The translations under genes were made by a program, and so were the position numbers. Below, in pieces: positions 44,917-56,221 of a DNA stretch of 64,000 nt (position 1 is its first letter; the number at the start of each line of letters is the position of its first letter). The stretch is from Cephalotus follicularis (taxonomy: Eukaryota > Streptophyta > Magnoliopsida > Oxalidales > Cephalotaceae), in NCBI GenBank assembly GCA_001972305.1, contig BDDD01000549.1, positions 301,488-365,487 of the forward strand, given 5' to 3'. Below the pieces are notes generated by a model. The model was given only the letters and a program-made list of their open reading frames with translations. It did no database searches and was not told the DNA's origin.

Positions 44917-46065
44917 AGTATTTGTTCTCTAAGAAGGAGATGAACATGAGACAGAGAAGGTGGGTGGAGTTCTTTAATGACTACAACTGTAATATTCAAT
45001 AGCCCCCAAGGAAGGCTAATATAGTTGCTGATGCGCTGAGTCGCAAGGCCATGGTTGCTGGGGCGATGGGTTTGCAGTGGAAGCTATCAGAGGATTTTTC
45101 AGAGATGGAATCCGTTCATGGTTTCCAAAGGGGTTATTGTGGCTAATCTTAGAGTGCAACCGGAACTTCTGGATCGTATTCTGACTGCCCAGTATTGCGA
45201 CACCGAATTTTGGAATGTTCGGGAGAACCTAGGTTCAGATTCTGAATTATCTGTACATTCAGATGGCATACTGAGGTTCCGAGGGAGAGTATGTGTTCTG
45301 GATGATGAGGGCATAAGGACTGAGCTACTACATCAAGCTCATAAATCACATTATAGTGTTCATCCAGGGAGTTCTAAGATGTGGCAAGACATGAAGAGGA
45401 ACTACTTGTGGAGTGGTATGAAGAGAGACATTGCCGAGTATGTGGCAAGGTGTCTGACTTGTCAGAAAGAGAAGGGTGAGCATCAAAAGCCTGCTGGATT
45501 GTTACAGTCATTGCCAGTGGTTGAGTGGAAGTGGGAGCATGTGACCATGAACTTTGTGTCGGGTCTACCGAGGTCACAGAATGGACATGAAGCAGTGTGG
45601 GTTATCGTGGATAGACTCACCAAGTCTGCACATTTTCTTCCGATGAACATGACTTATTACATCGAGAAGTTGGCTCGATTGTATATTCGGGAGATTGTCA
45701 GATTGCATGGAGTGCCGGTCAGTATTGTGTGTGACTGTGATGCAAGGTTTACTTCAAGGTTCTGGAAGAAGTTTCAAGCAGCGATGGGAATGACACTGAG
45801 CTTGAGTACTACATTTCACCCCCAGACTGATGGACAGTCAGAGCGCACTATTCAGACTCTTGAGGATATGCTCCGGGCTTGTGTTGTTGGTTTTAGTGGG
45901 AGTTTGGAGGATCATATTTCACTCATTGAATTCTCTTACAACAACAGCTATCATTCTAGCATTGGAATGGCTCCTTATGAAGCCTTGTATGGAAGGAAGT
46001 GTAGATCACCAATATGCTGGGATGAAGTGGGTGAAAGAGAAGTGTTGGGACCTGATCTTGCCTAA
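44917..46065 (+). pseudogene. gypsy-A RNase H tail and integrase
   Basis: After a frameshifted stretch (44917-45050), an open frame carries integrase. The HHCC zinc domain shows LLHQAHKSHYSVHPGSSKMW with CLTCQKEKGEH. In the DDE core the first catalytic Asp position reads VTMNFVSGLP, with Asn where the family has Asp. The second Asp (CDCDARFTSRFW) and the Glu (TDGQSERTIQTLEDML) are present. EFSYNNSYHSSIGMAPYEAL and YGRKCRSPICW follow. The frame ends at a stop after LGPDLA. Integrase joins the DNA copy to chromosomes; this copy is doubly inactivated. Confidence 0.92.
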
Positions 46066-46590
46066 GAGACCACTGATAAGGTCGAAATTATCAGGATGAG
46101 ATTGATTGCTTCACAGAGTCGACGGAAGAGCTATGCTGACAAAAGGAGAAGGAAGTTGGAGTTTGAGAAGGGAGATCATGTGTTTTTGAGAATCTCGCCT
46201 TCAAAAGGTATACTCAGGTTTGGCATGAGAGGGAAATTAGCTCCATGGTATATCGGACCGTACGAGATCTTTGAGAGGGTTGGGGAAGTGGCATATCAGA
46301 TAGCATTACCGCCCAACTTATCTAATGTGCATAACGTGTTTCATGTTTCCATGCTACAGAAATATGTACCCGATCCTTCTCATATATTAAGCTATGACCC
46401 AAGTTTTATCAGTGTGACCTGTCGTATGAAGAAAGGCCAGTGAAGATTCTAGACATGAAGGAGAAAGTTTTGAGGAATAAGACTATTCCTATTGTGAAGG
46501 TATTGTGCCAGTTTCACGGGGCTGAAGAAGCTACTTGGGAACGTGAAGCTGATATGATAGGGACATTTCCTCACTTGTTTCGAATGTAAA
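46066..46590 (+). pseudogene. gypsy-A integrase C-terminus with chromodomain-like tail
   Basis: Frame 46096-46443 has the GPY/F module: SYADKRRRKLEFEKGDHVFL, GKLAPWYIGPYEIFERVGEV and NVHNVFHVSMLQKYVPDPSH. A frame slip at about 46430 moves the rest to another frame, which reads KILDMKEKVLRNKTIPIVKV and EEATWEREADMIGTFPHLF. That ending matches the shortened chromodomain of plant Tekay-like chromoviruses, which may guide integration to particular chromatin. The stop lies ~30 bases before the purine tract. Confidence 0.82.
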
Positions 46591-46613
46591 GCTAAATTCG
46601 GAGACGAATTTTC

Positions 46614-46629
46614 TGTAAGGAGGGGGGAA
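46614..46629 (+). other. gypsy-A purine tract
   Basis: GTAAGGAGGGGGGAA directly precedes the 3' LTR at 46630. Confidence 0.85.
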
Positions 46630-49095
46630 TGTAATGACCGCAATTTCATTTCGATGTATGTTGTATAATTCATGAATAAAATTATACATTGATCTGAGAT
46701 TAATTGCTAATTGTCCTTTTAATTAGCTTATTGTTATAGGTCTTGAAGGAAGATAAGTCTAAGTGTTGAATGTAAAGGAATCAGGGCACTTACATGTCAA
46801 CGCCATGCATTGACGTCGACGCCGAGTAACATTGAAATGCGCTTAAGGCTTTTGCCTTAAGGCATTGACGCCATGCGAGGACGTTAACGTCCATTGCTGG
46901 TGAACTGAAGGGGATAAGCGTTAACGCGGCTAAGGAGAGCTAGTTAACGCTAAGGCACAAAGTCAACACGTCGATGCCCTGCGTTGACGTTGACGCCTAA
47001 ATTGTTGGCAGAATACATTAAAGGAAGGACAGAAGACGCGTGAGGGACAAAAGTGTGAGATTTTGCACTTCCCCATGCTCTGCACTGACGAAAAGTGAGA
47101 GAAGAGTGATTGATGGAGGTCACAGCGACCTGCCATCCTTATCATGCTGTGAGGAAGGAGAGAGAGAGAGGTGAAGGCTCCATTAAAGTTCCTCTCATTT
47201 TCTCCAAACCCCACCCCATTGAAAGAACGAGAGAGAGAGAGGGAGATGTTGTCCTGCCGTTTTGAACCGTGCGAAGAAGATTGAGGATCAGAGATTAAAA
47301 CATGGGCTTGGAGTGATCGAACCGGATCTTGAAGCTTGGAGAAGCTGAGGATCGGATTAGAGCTTAAAGAAGTGGACTTTTGATTCCTAACTTGGAATCA
47401 AAGGTAGGTAGTAGGGTTTATGACATGTTTTTGAAAATATGGCATGTATATTGTGTTATGGTGATTGTGTATGCTTGCATATTGATCCTAAGTGTTGAAT
47501 CCATGCTTGATTGAAATGGTTGTTAACTGATTGTCTTTCTGAGTTCTATTCACGTCGACGCCTAAATGATTGACGTTAACGCCTTAACTAGAATTGGCGG
47601 TATTTTTTACGGATAGGTTGGTTTTCGTCAATGCCTAAGTGGTTGACGTTAACGCCATAGCTGGAATTAGTTGATGTTTCATACGGTTAGGATGATTTAC
47701 GTTGACGCCTAAGTACACGTTGACGCATAAAACCTACTAGTTTTCTAGGACATCAACGCCTAAAAGGACGACGTTGAAGCCTAAGGTTCCTACCTTACAC
47801 GTCGACGCCAATATTGAACGTTGATGCCTAAGGTCCTTCCTTAATGCATTAACACCCATTTTGAATATCGACGAACAAATGAAGTTAACGCCTAAGATAC
47901 ACGTTGACGCATAAGTGAACGTTGACACCTAAGATACACGTCGACGCCTATAGTGACTATTTTACATTCTGAGCTTATGTTTACTTGCATTTATGTGGTT
48001 TGATTCCTAGAACCACCAATGATTGTATTGATTGAGTGATTTCATATTATTGAAAGTAACATATTGTGATAGATATTGCATATCTATCAAATGATTTCAA
48101 GTGATTTACCTATTGATGCTATATGCATAGTCAAGGTTTTCTATTACTGCTTTTAAAAGAAAACTAAGTGTATTGTTTTGTTTCCTCAAAAGGGAAACCA
48201 AGTGAAGTGTTTTACTGTTCCTCCACGTGAGGCACAGTCAGTGAAGTGTTTTATTGTTTCCTCAAAAGTGAATTTAAGTCAAAGTGTTTACCGTTTTCTC
48301 AAAGAAAACTAGTGTCATTTTACATATTATATATATGTAATTTCAGTGATTGATTGTGATTGAAGTGTTTCCGATAGTCTAGTGGCATGGAGTATGCCGC
48401 TGACTACGGAGGTGAGCGGATGTGCCAGGAGTTGGCTCTAGCTTATTCACCAAATTTATCTGCATTGCAGACAGTGATTGTTATATTGCCCGCCAAGTGC
48501 TGGCAATAAGTGTTTACCTAGTCTATCACATCGGAGTGCATGGTGATAGTCAGGTGGTGTATCGATTGAGTTAGGAGGTAGCACTAGATGACACCCACCC
48601 AGTGTAGTGATTGATTGTACCCTTGTGCGGTATTCATGATCAAGTGATTGATTGTAGCCATTTGGCATGATTGCTTATATATATTCTTCATATATATACT
48701 TAGTGTTTAATGATATAATTGCCATGCATGATTACATTCATATGTTCATTGTCATGCGTATTTCCTATTTAGCCAAGTGAGGACAACGGCTAATAACTAC
48801 AATTACATATTGAAGTGAAGAGTTCCACGAGCTGTTGAAGCTATACTTGGAGGCTTCTTATCTCAAGGTTGTTTAAGATGTAATGTTATCGAATATCGAA
48901 TATTGTAATAAGTCATACTCTGTTAAGTTATATTTACATTCCTGATATGTAATTTATGACTGCATACGGATACTTTTATATAATCAAGTATGAATGATTG
49001 CTTTCGCTAAGGTTTAAATTTTATTGGATTTTAATAAATGCCGGATTAACTGATAACCATGTTTGATTAATGGTAATTGAGAACGGGGTGTGACA
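46630..49095 (+). repeat. gypsy-A 3' LTR, intact 2.47 kb
   Basis: It starts TGTAATGACC and ends GGGGTGTGACA at the TTTTC duplication. It is the uninterrupted partner of 31833-36554. It carries the same GTCGAC/GTTAAC arrays and, near 48670-48750, ~80 bases absent from the 5' copy. Confidence 0.92.
46795..47955 (+). repeat. GTCGAC/GTTAAC motif array in gypsy-A 3' LTR
   Basis: Two blocks (46795-47000 and 47550-47955) homologous to those of the 5' LTR. Individual motif copies differ between the two LTRs mainly at the central CG (CG versus TG, CA or TA). Confidence 0.85.
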
Positions 49096-49712
49096 TTTTC
49101 AAAATAGTTCCTGATATATGAGTGAAGCTATTTATATAAGTTGCGACATGCATAGAATTGAATTGTTAGGGTTTGAAAAATTACATGCCCTAAATTTAAT
49201 CGGAGCATAGAATGGTAGAAGGATTATACCTGCATGAAACTATAGTAAAATAGTTTAATGGATTTAATAAATATAATATGTGATATTATAAATATTAAAT
49301 CCATCGTATCCGGGATTAGTCATAACATGCGATGTTAACCCTTTTCTGTAAATATAAGATATTTACTTTTATCCGTAGGAACCCATAAACATAATGAACT
49401 CGCATATAGATATTTATTCATCTTGTATAAGGGATAAATTGAAAGTGTTTCAATTTGCAAATTATTTAGAAGAGTTCTAACTCGATTGGAGAAGTTCAAT
49501 CGGTATTCAGAAATTTACAATTTTGCCCCTATGCCCGGTATACCGTATGAACTGTCAGAGTCACGCACTATAAGCTTTGTAACAACATCATTTTTATGAG
49601 AGTCTTAATTGAAGGGTAATTCGTATAATTAAGTGATGGCTTGATTAAATACGAAAATCCAGTAAGTTAGACTTACCGGAAATTGCCCCGATATTAAGTT
49701 ATTAAGGGTTAG

Positions 49713-49720
49713 TATAAAAG
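49713..49720 (+). promoter_or_regulatory. TATA box of copia-2 LTR
   Basis: TATAAAAG in TTAGTATAAAAGGCTC is a strong plant TATA match ~35 bases before a plausible start region. It would drive plus-strand transcription into downstream sequence. Confidence 0.6.
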
Positions 49721-50172
49721 GCTCTTTGGTTTTGACCACACGTAACACTCCATTCTTGAGCTCTCTTTTAACATTTTTCCTAAGGAAAAACAAGATCTCG
49801 CTTTCCCTTTCTTTGGCCTTCTTGGTCGAATCTTCAATGGTGGACAGGGGGAGGTCAAAGCTAGCCACTCTCTCGGATGGTGTTGGAGATCATGCTTGGT
49901 GTGGAATACTAGAAGGCCATGCATCACTCTATGTCAAGAGAGGAGTCATCCTTGCTACCCATGTGAGTGATTCTGTTCCTCCTTTTATGCCGCTCCAAGT
50001 GTTGGTTTGGGCTAGAGTTCAAGGCAAGCATAGGTTCGTGATCTTGGATTTGGTTTAGGGTTAATCCTTTGCATGTTTGATGCCATGTTTGTGTTTTTTA
50101 TTTCCGCTGTGTTTCTAATTTGTGTGTGCATGATTAAGTGTTAATTTGATGTTTAGATTGACAATAAACCAA

Positions 50173-50331
50173 TAGTCTGACCTCAAGCACCGAGGTCTAC
50201 CTTCAAGCAGCGAGGTCTAACCTCTTACTATGAGGTCTGCAATTAAGCAGCAAGGTCTCACCTCTTCCTCTGAGGTCTGCAATTAAGCAGCGAGGTCTCA
50301 CCTCTTCCTCTGAGGTCTACAACATCTCATG
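50173..50331. repeat. 40-bp tandem repeat, about four units
   Basis: GAGGTCT recurs at 50192, 50232, 50272 and 50312, with half-steps at 50212, 50252 and 50292. The two central units are nearly identical (GCAATTAAGCAGCRAGGTCT...). It lies in the 50121-50396 interval, which holds no gene and cannot be assigned firmly to copia-2 or to the next LTR. Confidence 0.8.
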
Positions 50332-50396
50332 AATGGTCATCTTTTAATACTTTTTCCTTTAACCAAGGTTACAAGCAAGCACTTACAACCACATGT

Positions 50397-51505
50397 TGTC
50401 ACGTCCCGAACCAAAAGGAGGACCCCAAGGTCGGACACGTGACATGCCATCCATACATTCCACTCATAACATCATCCAAAAATGCTGTAAATTTAAAACT
50501 TTAAATATATAATCATGCATACACGAATAACCATCAAACATCTCATGTGGATAAGCCCCATTTTATATACATCACTTCTTATATCTCAAACTCTGCCATA
50601 AATCGGCAGGTCAAGTATGACTGGAATACAATCATTCTTACACATTTTGTCTCTTATACAAGGTAGGCATAAACGGTAGGAACTGCATTGCTGGCGAAGC
50701 CCTGCTCTGCGATCCGGCTTAGCTGATCACTTCAATGTATCACCTGTACTTGGCCCTAATTGTTACGCCCATTCTGAGAATAGCTCAGCAACCAAAGCTA
50801 TAATCATCCAGGGATGCATACAACCACAAGGTATAAGTGGGCAGAGGACTTCCTTCCTTCTATGCACTCTCGGTGTCATAGGCAGAGGAGTCAACAAGCA
50901 TAAGCGCTCCTCAGCCTAGTCAGCTCGTGGTTCATACCTCGGCCTCCTCGGCTCAAGGTAACAGAGAAGCATACCTCGACCTCTTGGGCTCGAGGTTGCT
51001 GACCACAAACCTTCCAATTCACCATCATCTGTGCACTATCTTGCTGTAGTTGAGCATCATCATCGTCTACGCACTGCTTGTGCCGCAAAGGATGGAATTA
51101 AGATAACGATGGCCTAGTCAACTAGGCAGACGAGGTTATTCAAGGTCTACCTGTTTAACCTTCGCCCGAATGCTAGTCTCTTTAAGATAGAGCATATTGG
51201 GCACTCAGAGTTACATGGAGTCCTCGTGTCCCTTCACAATGTGGGATTCACTCTTAGGTTCACCTGCTAACCTTGCCCTTTAATGAGCGGAATTCACTCA
51301 TAGGTTCACCAGCTCATATAGCAAAATTCACCCATAGGTTCACCTGCCAACCTTGCCCTTCCCTGAGCAGAATTCACCCATAGGTTCACCTGCTCATATG
51401 GAAGAATTCACCCGTAGGTTCACCTGCCAACCTTGCCCTTCCCAGAGCGGAATTCACCCGTAGGCTCACCAGCTCATATGACGGAATTCACCCGTAGGTT
51501 CACCA
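50397..51505 (-). repeat. truncated gypsy LTR (minus)
   Basis: The + strand starts TGTCACGTCCCG, a reverse LTR end, and continues to the tandem block at 51236-51505, where copia-4 begins abruptly. The position of the block relative to the LTR end is similar to that in gypsy-3, suggesting the same family. The other ~1.5 kb of LTR is missing and no duplicate of the left CATGT flank was found. Confidence 0.6.
51236..51505 (-). repeat. GAATTCACC/GGTTCACC tandem array
   Basis: Alternating units of GGAATTCACCCGTAGGTTCA plus CCTGCC...TTGCCCTTCC or CCAGCTCATATG spacers, about seven GGTTCACC copies. It is the reverse complement of the array type at 11750-11985. Confidence 0.85.
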
Positions 51506-52400
51506 GCACTACGCGAAATAAAAAACTTTTGTTCACTAGGATGGTAGAAATAGTATCTTTCAGTTTCCTTAGGACACTCCACAAGTTGACAGCGATCTAA
51601 CCACGCCTCTAGCTTACTAGGCTCCAGCCTATTAACGTAAGCCAGACAAACCTAAACATTGTTTAGGTTGAGTTTCCTCTTTATCTATACTTAGTATAGA
51701 ATAGAGGGCACGAATCTTTGAGGAATCTGGTTTAGGGTGTATGCCGCCGCTTCTAGCGCATAATCCCAATTATGAGGCAAGGAGGATAGTAAAAGACAAT
51801 ATGGGACGGATGATGTCCATCAAGTTCCGGTTCCTATTATTTTCGGACACACCGTTAGGATACGGTGTTCTTGGTGAGGTCCATACAAAGAAAATTACGT
51901 TATCTCTAAGATAACCTTTGAATTCGTCAGATAGGTATTTGCCTCCTCAATCCTGCCAAAGTATTTTAACAGGCCTACCCATATACTTTTCTTTGTCCTT
52001 TATGAGTTATTTGATGAATTGTTAAATATTTTATTTAAAGCCTTTGGACCATTAATAAGAATCCCATTATATAGTCAAATTTTATTAGACAACAAAGAAC
52101 AGCCATTGTTCTCTAAATTGAGCTCTAAGCCCGTTTTGTATAAGTGAGTGAACACTTATAATGTTTCTAATTATGTTTAGTACATAACAACTAGGTCCAA
52201 GTCTTAAAACAAAAACTTTATATGCTAACAATTCATAGATCCTATAGCTTCAATAATGATCCTAGATCCAATATTAAGCCGTAGGTTCACTTCTTTATCA
52301 GCTCTTAGCTGTGTAATACCTTCAAGGTCCTAAGGCACCTCCTCGATGTGGAGAAGTAGAAGTGGAAGTAATTCACTCCCAAAATTCCCTTTTCGTGTGC
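51506..52400 (-). pseudogene. copia-4 integrase, decayed
   Basis: On the minus strand, broken frames give GGKYLSDEFKGYLRDN, TSPRTPYPNGVSENNRNRNL and MDIIRPIL, matching the copia integrase core from the second catalytic Asp (QD*GGKYLS, Asp kept, next codon a stop) to the catalytic Glu (GVSENN). Text toward 51510 parallels the copia-3 integrase end at 62078-62200. Several stops mean no product. The 52400-52742 stretch should be upstream pol but shows no motif I can support. Confidence 0.68.
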
Positions 52401-52926
52401 CAATTCGTGCCATAGAGGAAGGAGGTCTAATCCTCAAAAAGTTTCTCATTCTATCTTTGACAATTATCCCTCGCGCTCCAAGCGCCTTAGCCTTCTTCTT
52501 TATCTTCTTATCTTTGGCTCAACAAACCATTAGAACCAGGATAAGTCGTTATCCATAATCCGCAAAGATATGCGCCTGTTTTAACACCCACATGTGAGCG
52601 TGTCCAACTGCCGAAACATACTCATCTCTTTGCAGTGCCCAGCACTAACATTAACATGACACCAAACAGACTGCAGACCTTAGCTGTGGCTAACTGCCCA
52701 TAATATGCGCATGTCAATCAACGAGAATTATGGAAAGCCTAATGTAAGCCCCGGATTCTAGATGTACGGAATTGTATGTATTTATGTATTGTACTGTACA
52801 ATATTGTATTGATGGATGATATAGATTGTATATAATATATGGTATTTTCCCCTTTTATGTCTGTTTATGGGTAGTGGGGGTTCAATCGAACCTGATCGTA
52901 ACTTTTGAGATTTCGCCTAAAGGAAC

Positions 52927-52943
52927 CTATATCTATATATAGG
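52927..52943 (+). promoter_or_regulatory. TATA region of solo LTR
   Basis: CTATATCTATATATAGG, ~190 bases from the LTR start. Confidence 0.5.
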
Positions 52944-53456
52944 CGGTTCAGCTCTTTCATTCTCAAATCATTTCTCGTTACAATTCTAGAGAGTGGGGGA
53001 GTTAGAGAGAGAAAGTGGGCGAAATTGAGCAAGGAATGAGTCGTTGGGATCGTGGCAGAGTGTAGAACCTGTAGGGAGGAACATAACGAGGATTCAAGCA
53101 GCTTTTTCTCCGTTCTCAATCAATTTGAGGTAGGTTCTACATATGCTTTGATTTTCATATTGTAATGGATTTGCATAATGGTATGGCTATGGATTGATGA
53201 TTATATGTTAGATGGATGAATTATGGTACTGGGTATGGGTAATAACATATTGAAATGGAGATTTGAGGGAGATTAGTGAGTTGGGACTTTTTACCCAATT
53301 TATGTTTTCTCTCGATCTATGGGTTATGGGAATGGATTTCGATGTTTTAAAAAGTGTTTTTTAGTTTCAATTGATGTTTGGAGCTTGCACCTTCTTTTAA
53401 ATCAGGATTTAAACAGTTTAAATGAGTTTTGATCGATTTTTCAGTGTTGAGAAAAC

Positions 53457-53760
53457 TCGGGGCATCGACATGTTCATCTTACACGTCGACGTGTTCATCT
53501 TACACGTCGACGTGTTCTTCAGTGCCCAGCACGTCGACGTTCAGTTTGAGCGTTGATGCATTATGTGATCCCTTGCGTTTTTATGCGCTAATCAGCGCAA
53601 CACGTCGACGCGAAGCATTGACATGCGGTGTGCAACATCGACGTGCACATAGCATGTCCACGCGCAACATTGTAGTGCAGCGCATAATGTTGATGCGCAA
53701 CATTGCAGTGCAATGCATAACGTTGACGCGTTGCATAGGCGTCAACACACAGACAGGGAT
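53457..53760 (+). repeat. CGTCGACG array in solo LTR
   Basis: ACACGTCGACGTG, GCATCGACATG, GCGTTGATGC, AACATTGCAGTGC and AACGTTGACGCG, about 15 copies showing a gradient from intact CGTCGACG (left) to decayed forms (right). Confidence 0.8.
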
Positions 53761-55324
53761 TACATGGAAGAAATGTGATTTCAACATGGTTTTCAATTCC
53801 AAATACTTTTATCTTCAAATTGATTCCATAGGAAGCCTCCCTAAGGCTCTATAGCTTATGAACATCCTCTTTTAACACATTTGATTTCTAAATCAATCTT
53901 ATAAAGAAATCTTTAAAGAAAGTGTAACACCCCGCGCCCGCAGAACAGACACGTGGCATTACTCTCAATCCAGTATACAATACAGTGGTCGGGACTAGAA
54001 ATATAAAAATGCGGAAAACTTAAAACTTTTCAAAACATGTCATATGCGGAAGATACAGCACTAATATTCATTCATGCGATACAATACGGTACAGTACCAG
54101 TCATTATGATACAACACTTATTCAGTTACAATACTATGTCAGTCATTTCATTCTGATACATTTCCATGCAACACTATTCTTCGGTCTCATCAGCACAATC
54201 TGTAAGACGGCTCTGTCATATCCAAACGATCATGCGGTCGCACCGAAACTTCAATCCTTCTGCCCGCTGCTACCTGCTGCCCTACCTATGCCGCACATAA
54301 GAGTACAACATAGCCCCACCCCGAGGGATGGGGTTAGCCACAAGGATGAGCAGAAACCCCATGCAGCATGTATGCATGTACAATGTGCAATATCGGTGAT
54401 AGTCTATGCAATATAAATGTGTGGTGTACAATATAAATGCATGATATGGCAAATGCATGACTACAATTGGCGAGCTGACTATCCTATGACACTGGCCCAT
54501 AACAGAGCATATGGATGGGATCTATAACAATCAATCAATCGCAGACACTCAATGGTGGTGTATCAAACACCCAATCAAACAGTCATATCCTATAGAGCAT
54601 GCGACCTCGGGTCAGTACAATGTCAATCAATAGTAATGATCAATCACACGGAAGGTAGTCCTTCGAAAAGGGTGGGAGATCTATCTACTCTTCTCAACTG
54701 ATCACGTCTGGAACTCGTAGATCTTCCAGCCTATGGTTGGGTCAATACAATATCGATGAGCTACAACCATGGGGGAGCTACTATACAGATAGGGAGCTAC
54801 GACCCTCTGGGAGCATCAATCGTCAATCAATAACAGTGTTGCTCGTCAGCAGATCAATGCAATAAATGACGCGATCGACGTAATAGGTGGACAAGGCCGA
54901 CAACCTAACATTCTGATGTGGGTCATAGGGTCACTCTATAGGATCCATACAATACAATCAATCAATCTGTCAGTATGAAGCCAATAAGTGGTGATGTCTA
55001 ATGGAGAAATGGGAATGAGCGTCCAACGTTCTGAACTTAGACTCGCAAAACTTATGACTCAATCAATCAATCAATCGATCAGTCAGTCAGTAGCCAATAG
55101 ACGGTGACAATCAAATCAACGAGATAGAAAGGAATGTCTATCCGGTTGATGAAAGTCACTGGATCATCGCATATGGCTCACTCCGTCACTCTATCAATTT
55201 ATCAAACCAATCTTTGAAAACCGTAGAAAACTGTGTTTCAAACGCTTGAATACCTCAAGTGAGGCTCCGGTCAAGCAGAAAATGTGAAAAGGAGTTGAAA
55301 ACCAACTTTAAAACAGTTAAAATT

Positions 55325-55690
55325 CCATTCTGAACTGTAGGCATCGATATCTTTGGTGAAAGACATCGATGCGTTTCAGGAAATTCTTTAAAACTGTAGA
55401 AGGACATCGATGTCTTTGAAAGACATCGATGTCTTTCTCTATTTGGATAAAGATCTAGCTTAAAGACGTCGATGTATTTGGGAAAAGGCGTCGACATGTT
55501 TCGTTAAAAATAACCTGTAAATATGCATCGATGCTCGGCATCGATGTCTTCTTTAAAAAGGAGAAATACTGGGCAAAGACGTCGATGTCTTTGAAAGGCA
55601 TCGATGTCTTTGCTGCAGAAAACAAGGATGCGGCATTTCAAGTAAAAGACATCGATGTCCATGGGCTAGGGATCGATGTCTTTGCTGGGC
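55325..55690 (-). repeat. CATCGATGTCTT array, 12 copies
   Basis: Nine ATCGAT cores, plus GTCGAT twice and GTCGAC once, mostly as GACATCGATGTCTTTG and often paired head-to-tail 10-25 bases apart. This is the same TCGA core as the CGTCGACG arrays, with the outer CG pairs as CA/TG. Confidence 0.85.
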
Positions 55691-56194
55691 ACGGTTGATT
55701 TTATGCAGAAAAATAGCCAAATCTCAGGTCAAAAACACTTTAAAACCCATTCTTTGAAAACCAAGTGTTAAAAGCAATCATTTAAGGTTAGTAAGACGAG
55801 TTACTACCTTCAATTTACAAATTCTATCATTTTTTATATCAATTTGGCTAAGGATTTGGTAGAAACCCTAAAACCTACAATTCACTCAATACATTCATTC
55901 AATCATGCAATCCGATCAATCGATCAATACAATCTGTAGGTAATTCAAGTAAGAAGTCCTACCTATTATAGCAGCTTTAACGGTTGAACAAACAGTCGAT
56001 CAAAGCTGGAGATTCCCAAGAGCCCACTCTATTTTCTTGTTCAATCAGTATCATACCACTTGCAAATGCTATCTTTGTTTATGGAAGAAGCCAAACCGGA
56101 GCTGCTAGATGAAGGATGGAGGCTGTCTAGCTAAGAGAGAGAAGAAGGAAGGTAGAGAGAGGGAGATGATGGTGAAAATGAGAGAAAAGGGGGA

Positions 56195-56221
56195 GGAAAT
56201 TGACTTATATAGTCAATTTCC
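56195..56221 (-). promoter_or_regulatory. TATA box at the centre of a perfect palindrome
   Basis: GGAAATTGACT and AGTCAATTTCC flank TATAT: an 11-bp perfect inverted repeat around the putative TATA box of the minus-strand LTR, ~230 bases from its start. Confidence 0.7.

Larger units (their letters stand above)
31833..49095 (+). mobile_element. gypsy-A: near full-length Tekay-like chromovirus, disabled
   Basis: TGTAATGACC...GTGTGACA with TTTTC duplicated at 31828-31832 and 49096-49100. The order is 5' LTR, primer-binding site, gag, protease, reverse transcriptase, RNase H, integrase, chromodomain-type tail, purine tract and 3' LTR, as in Ty3/gypsy chromoviruses of the Tekay/Del type. It carries three nested insertions: a SIRE-like fragment in the 5' LTR (from 33274) and, in gag, a solo LTR (36810-42242) that itself contains a minus-strand solo LTR (37429-39859). 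Stops, frameshifts and active-site substitutions disable every product. Confidence 0.9.
24161..50120 (+). mobile_element. copia-2 3' LTR, split by two nested insertions
   Basis: It starts TGTTAGAGATATG after the purine tract. LTR segments are 24161-24675, 31581-31832 and 49101 to about 50120; between them lie the solo LTR 24676-31575 and gypsy-A 31833-49095. A good TATA box lies in the last segment (49713). The exact right end is uncertain: typical copia end sequence (TTTCCGCTGTG) occurs near 50103, but no clear CCAACA terminus is visible. The 110-codon frame at 49726-50058 lies downstream of the TATA and has no recognised domain. Confidence 0.7.

Noticed and set aside
49726-50058. 110-codon frame downstream of the copia-2 TATA box
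   Set aside because: In the LTR leader region; no domain and no counterpart in other copia LTRs here.
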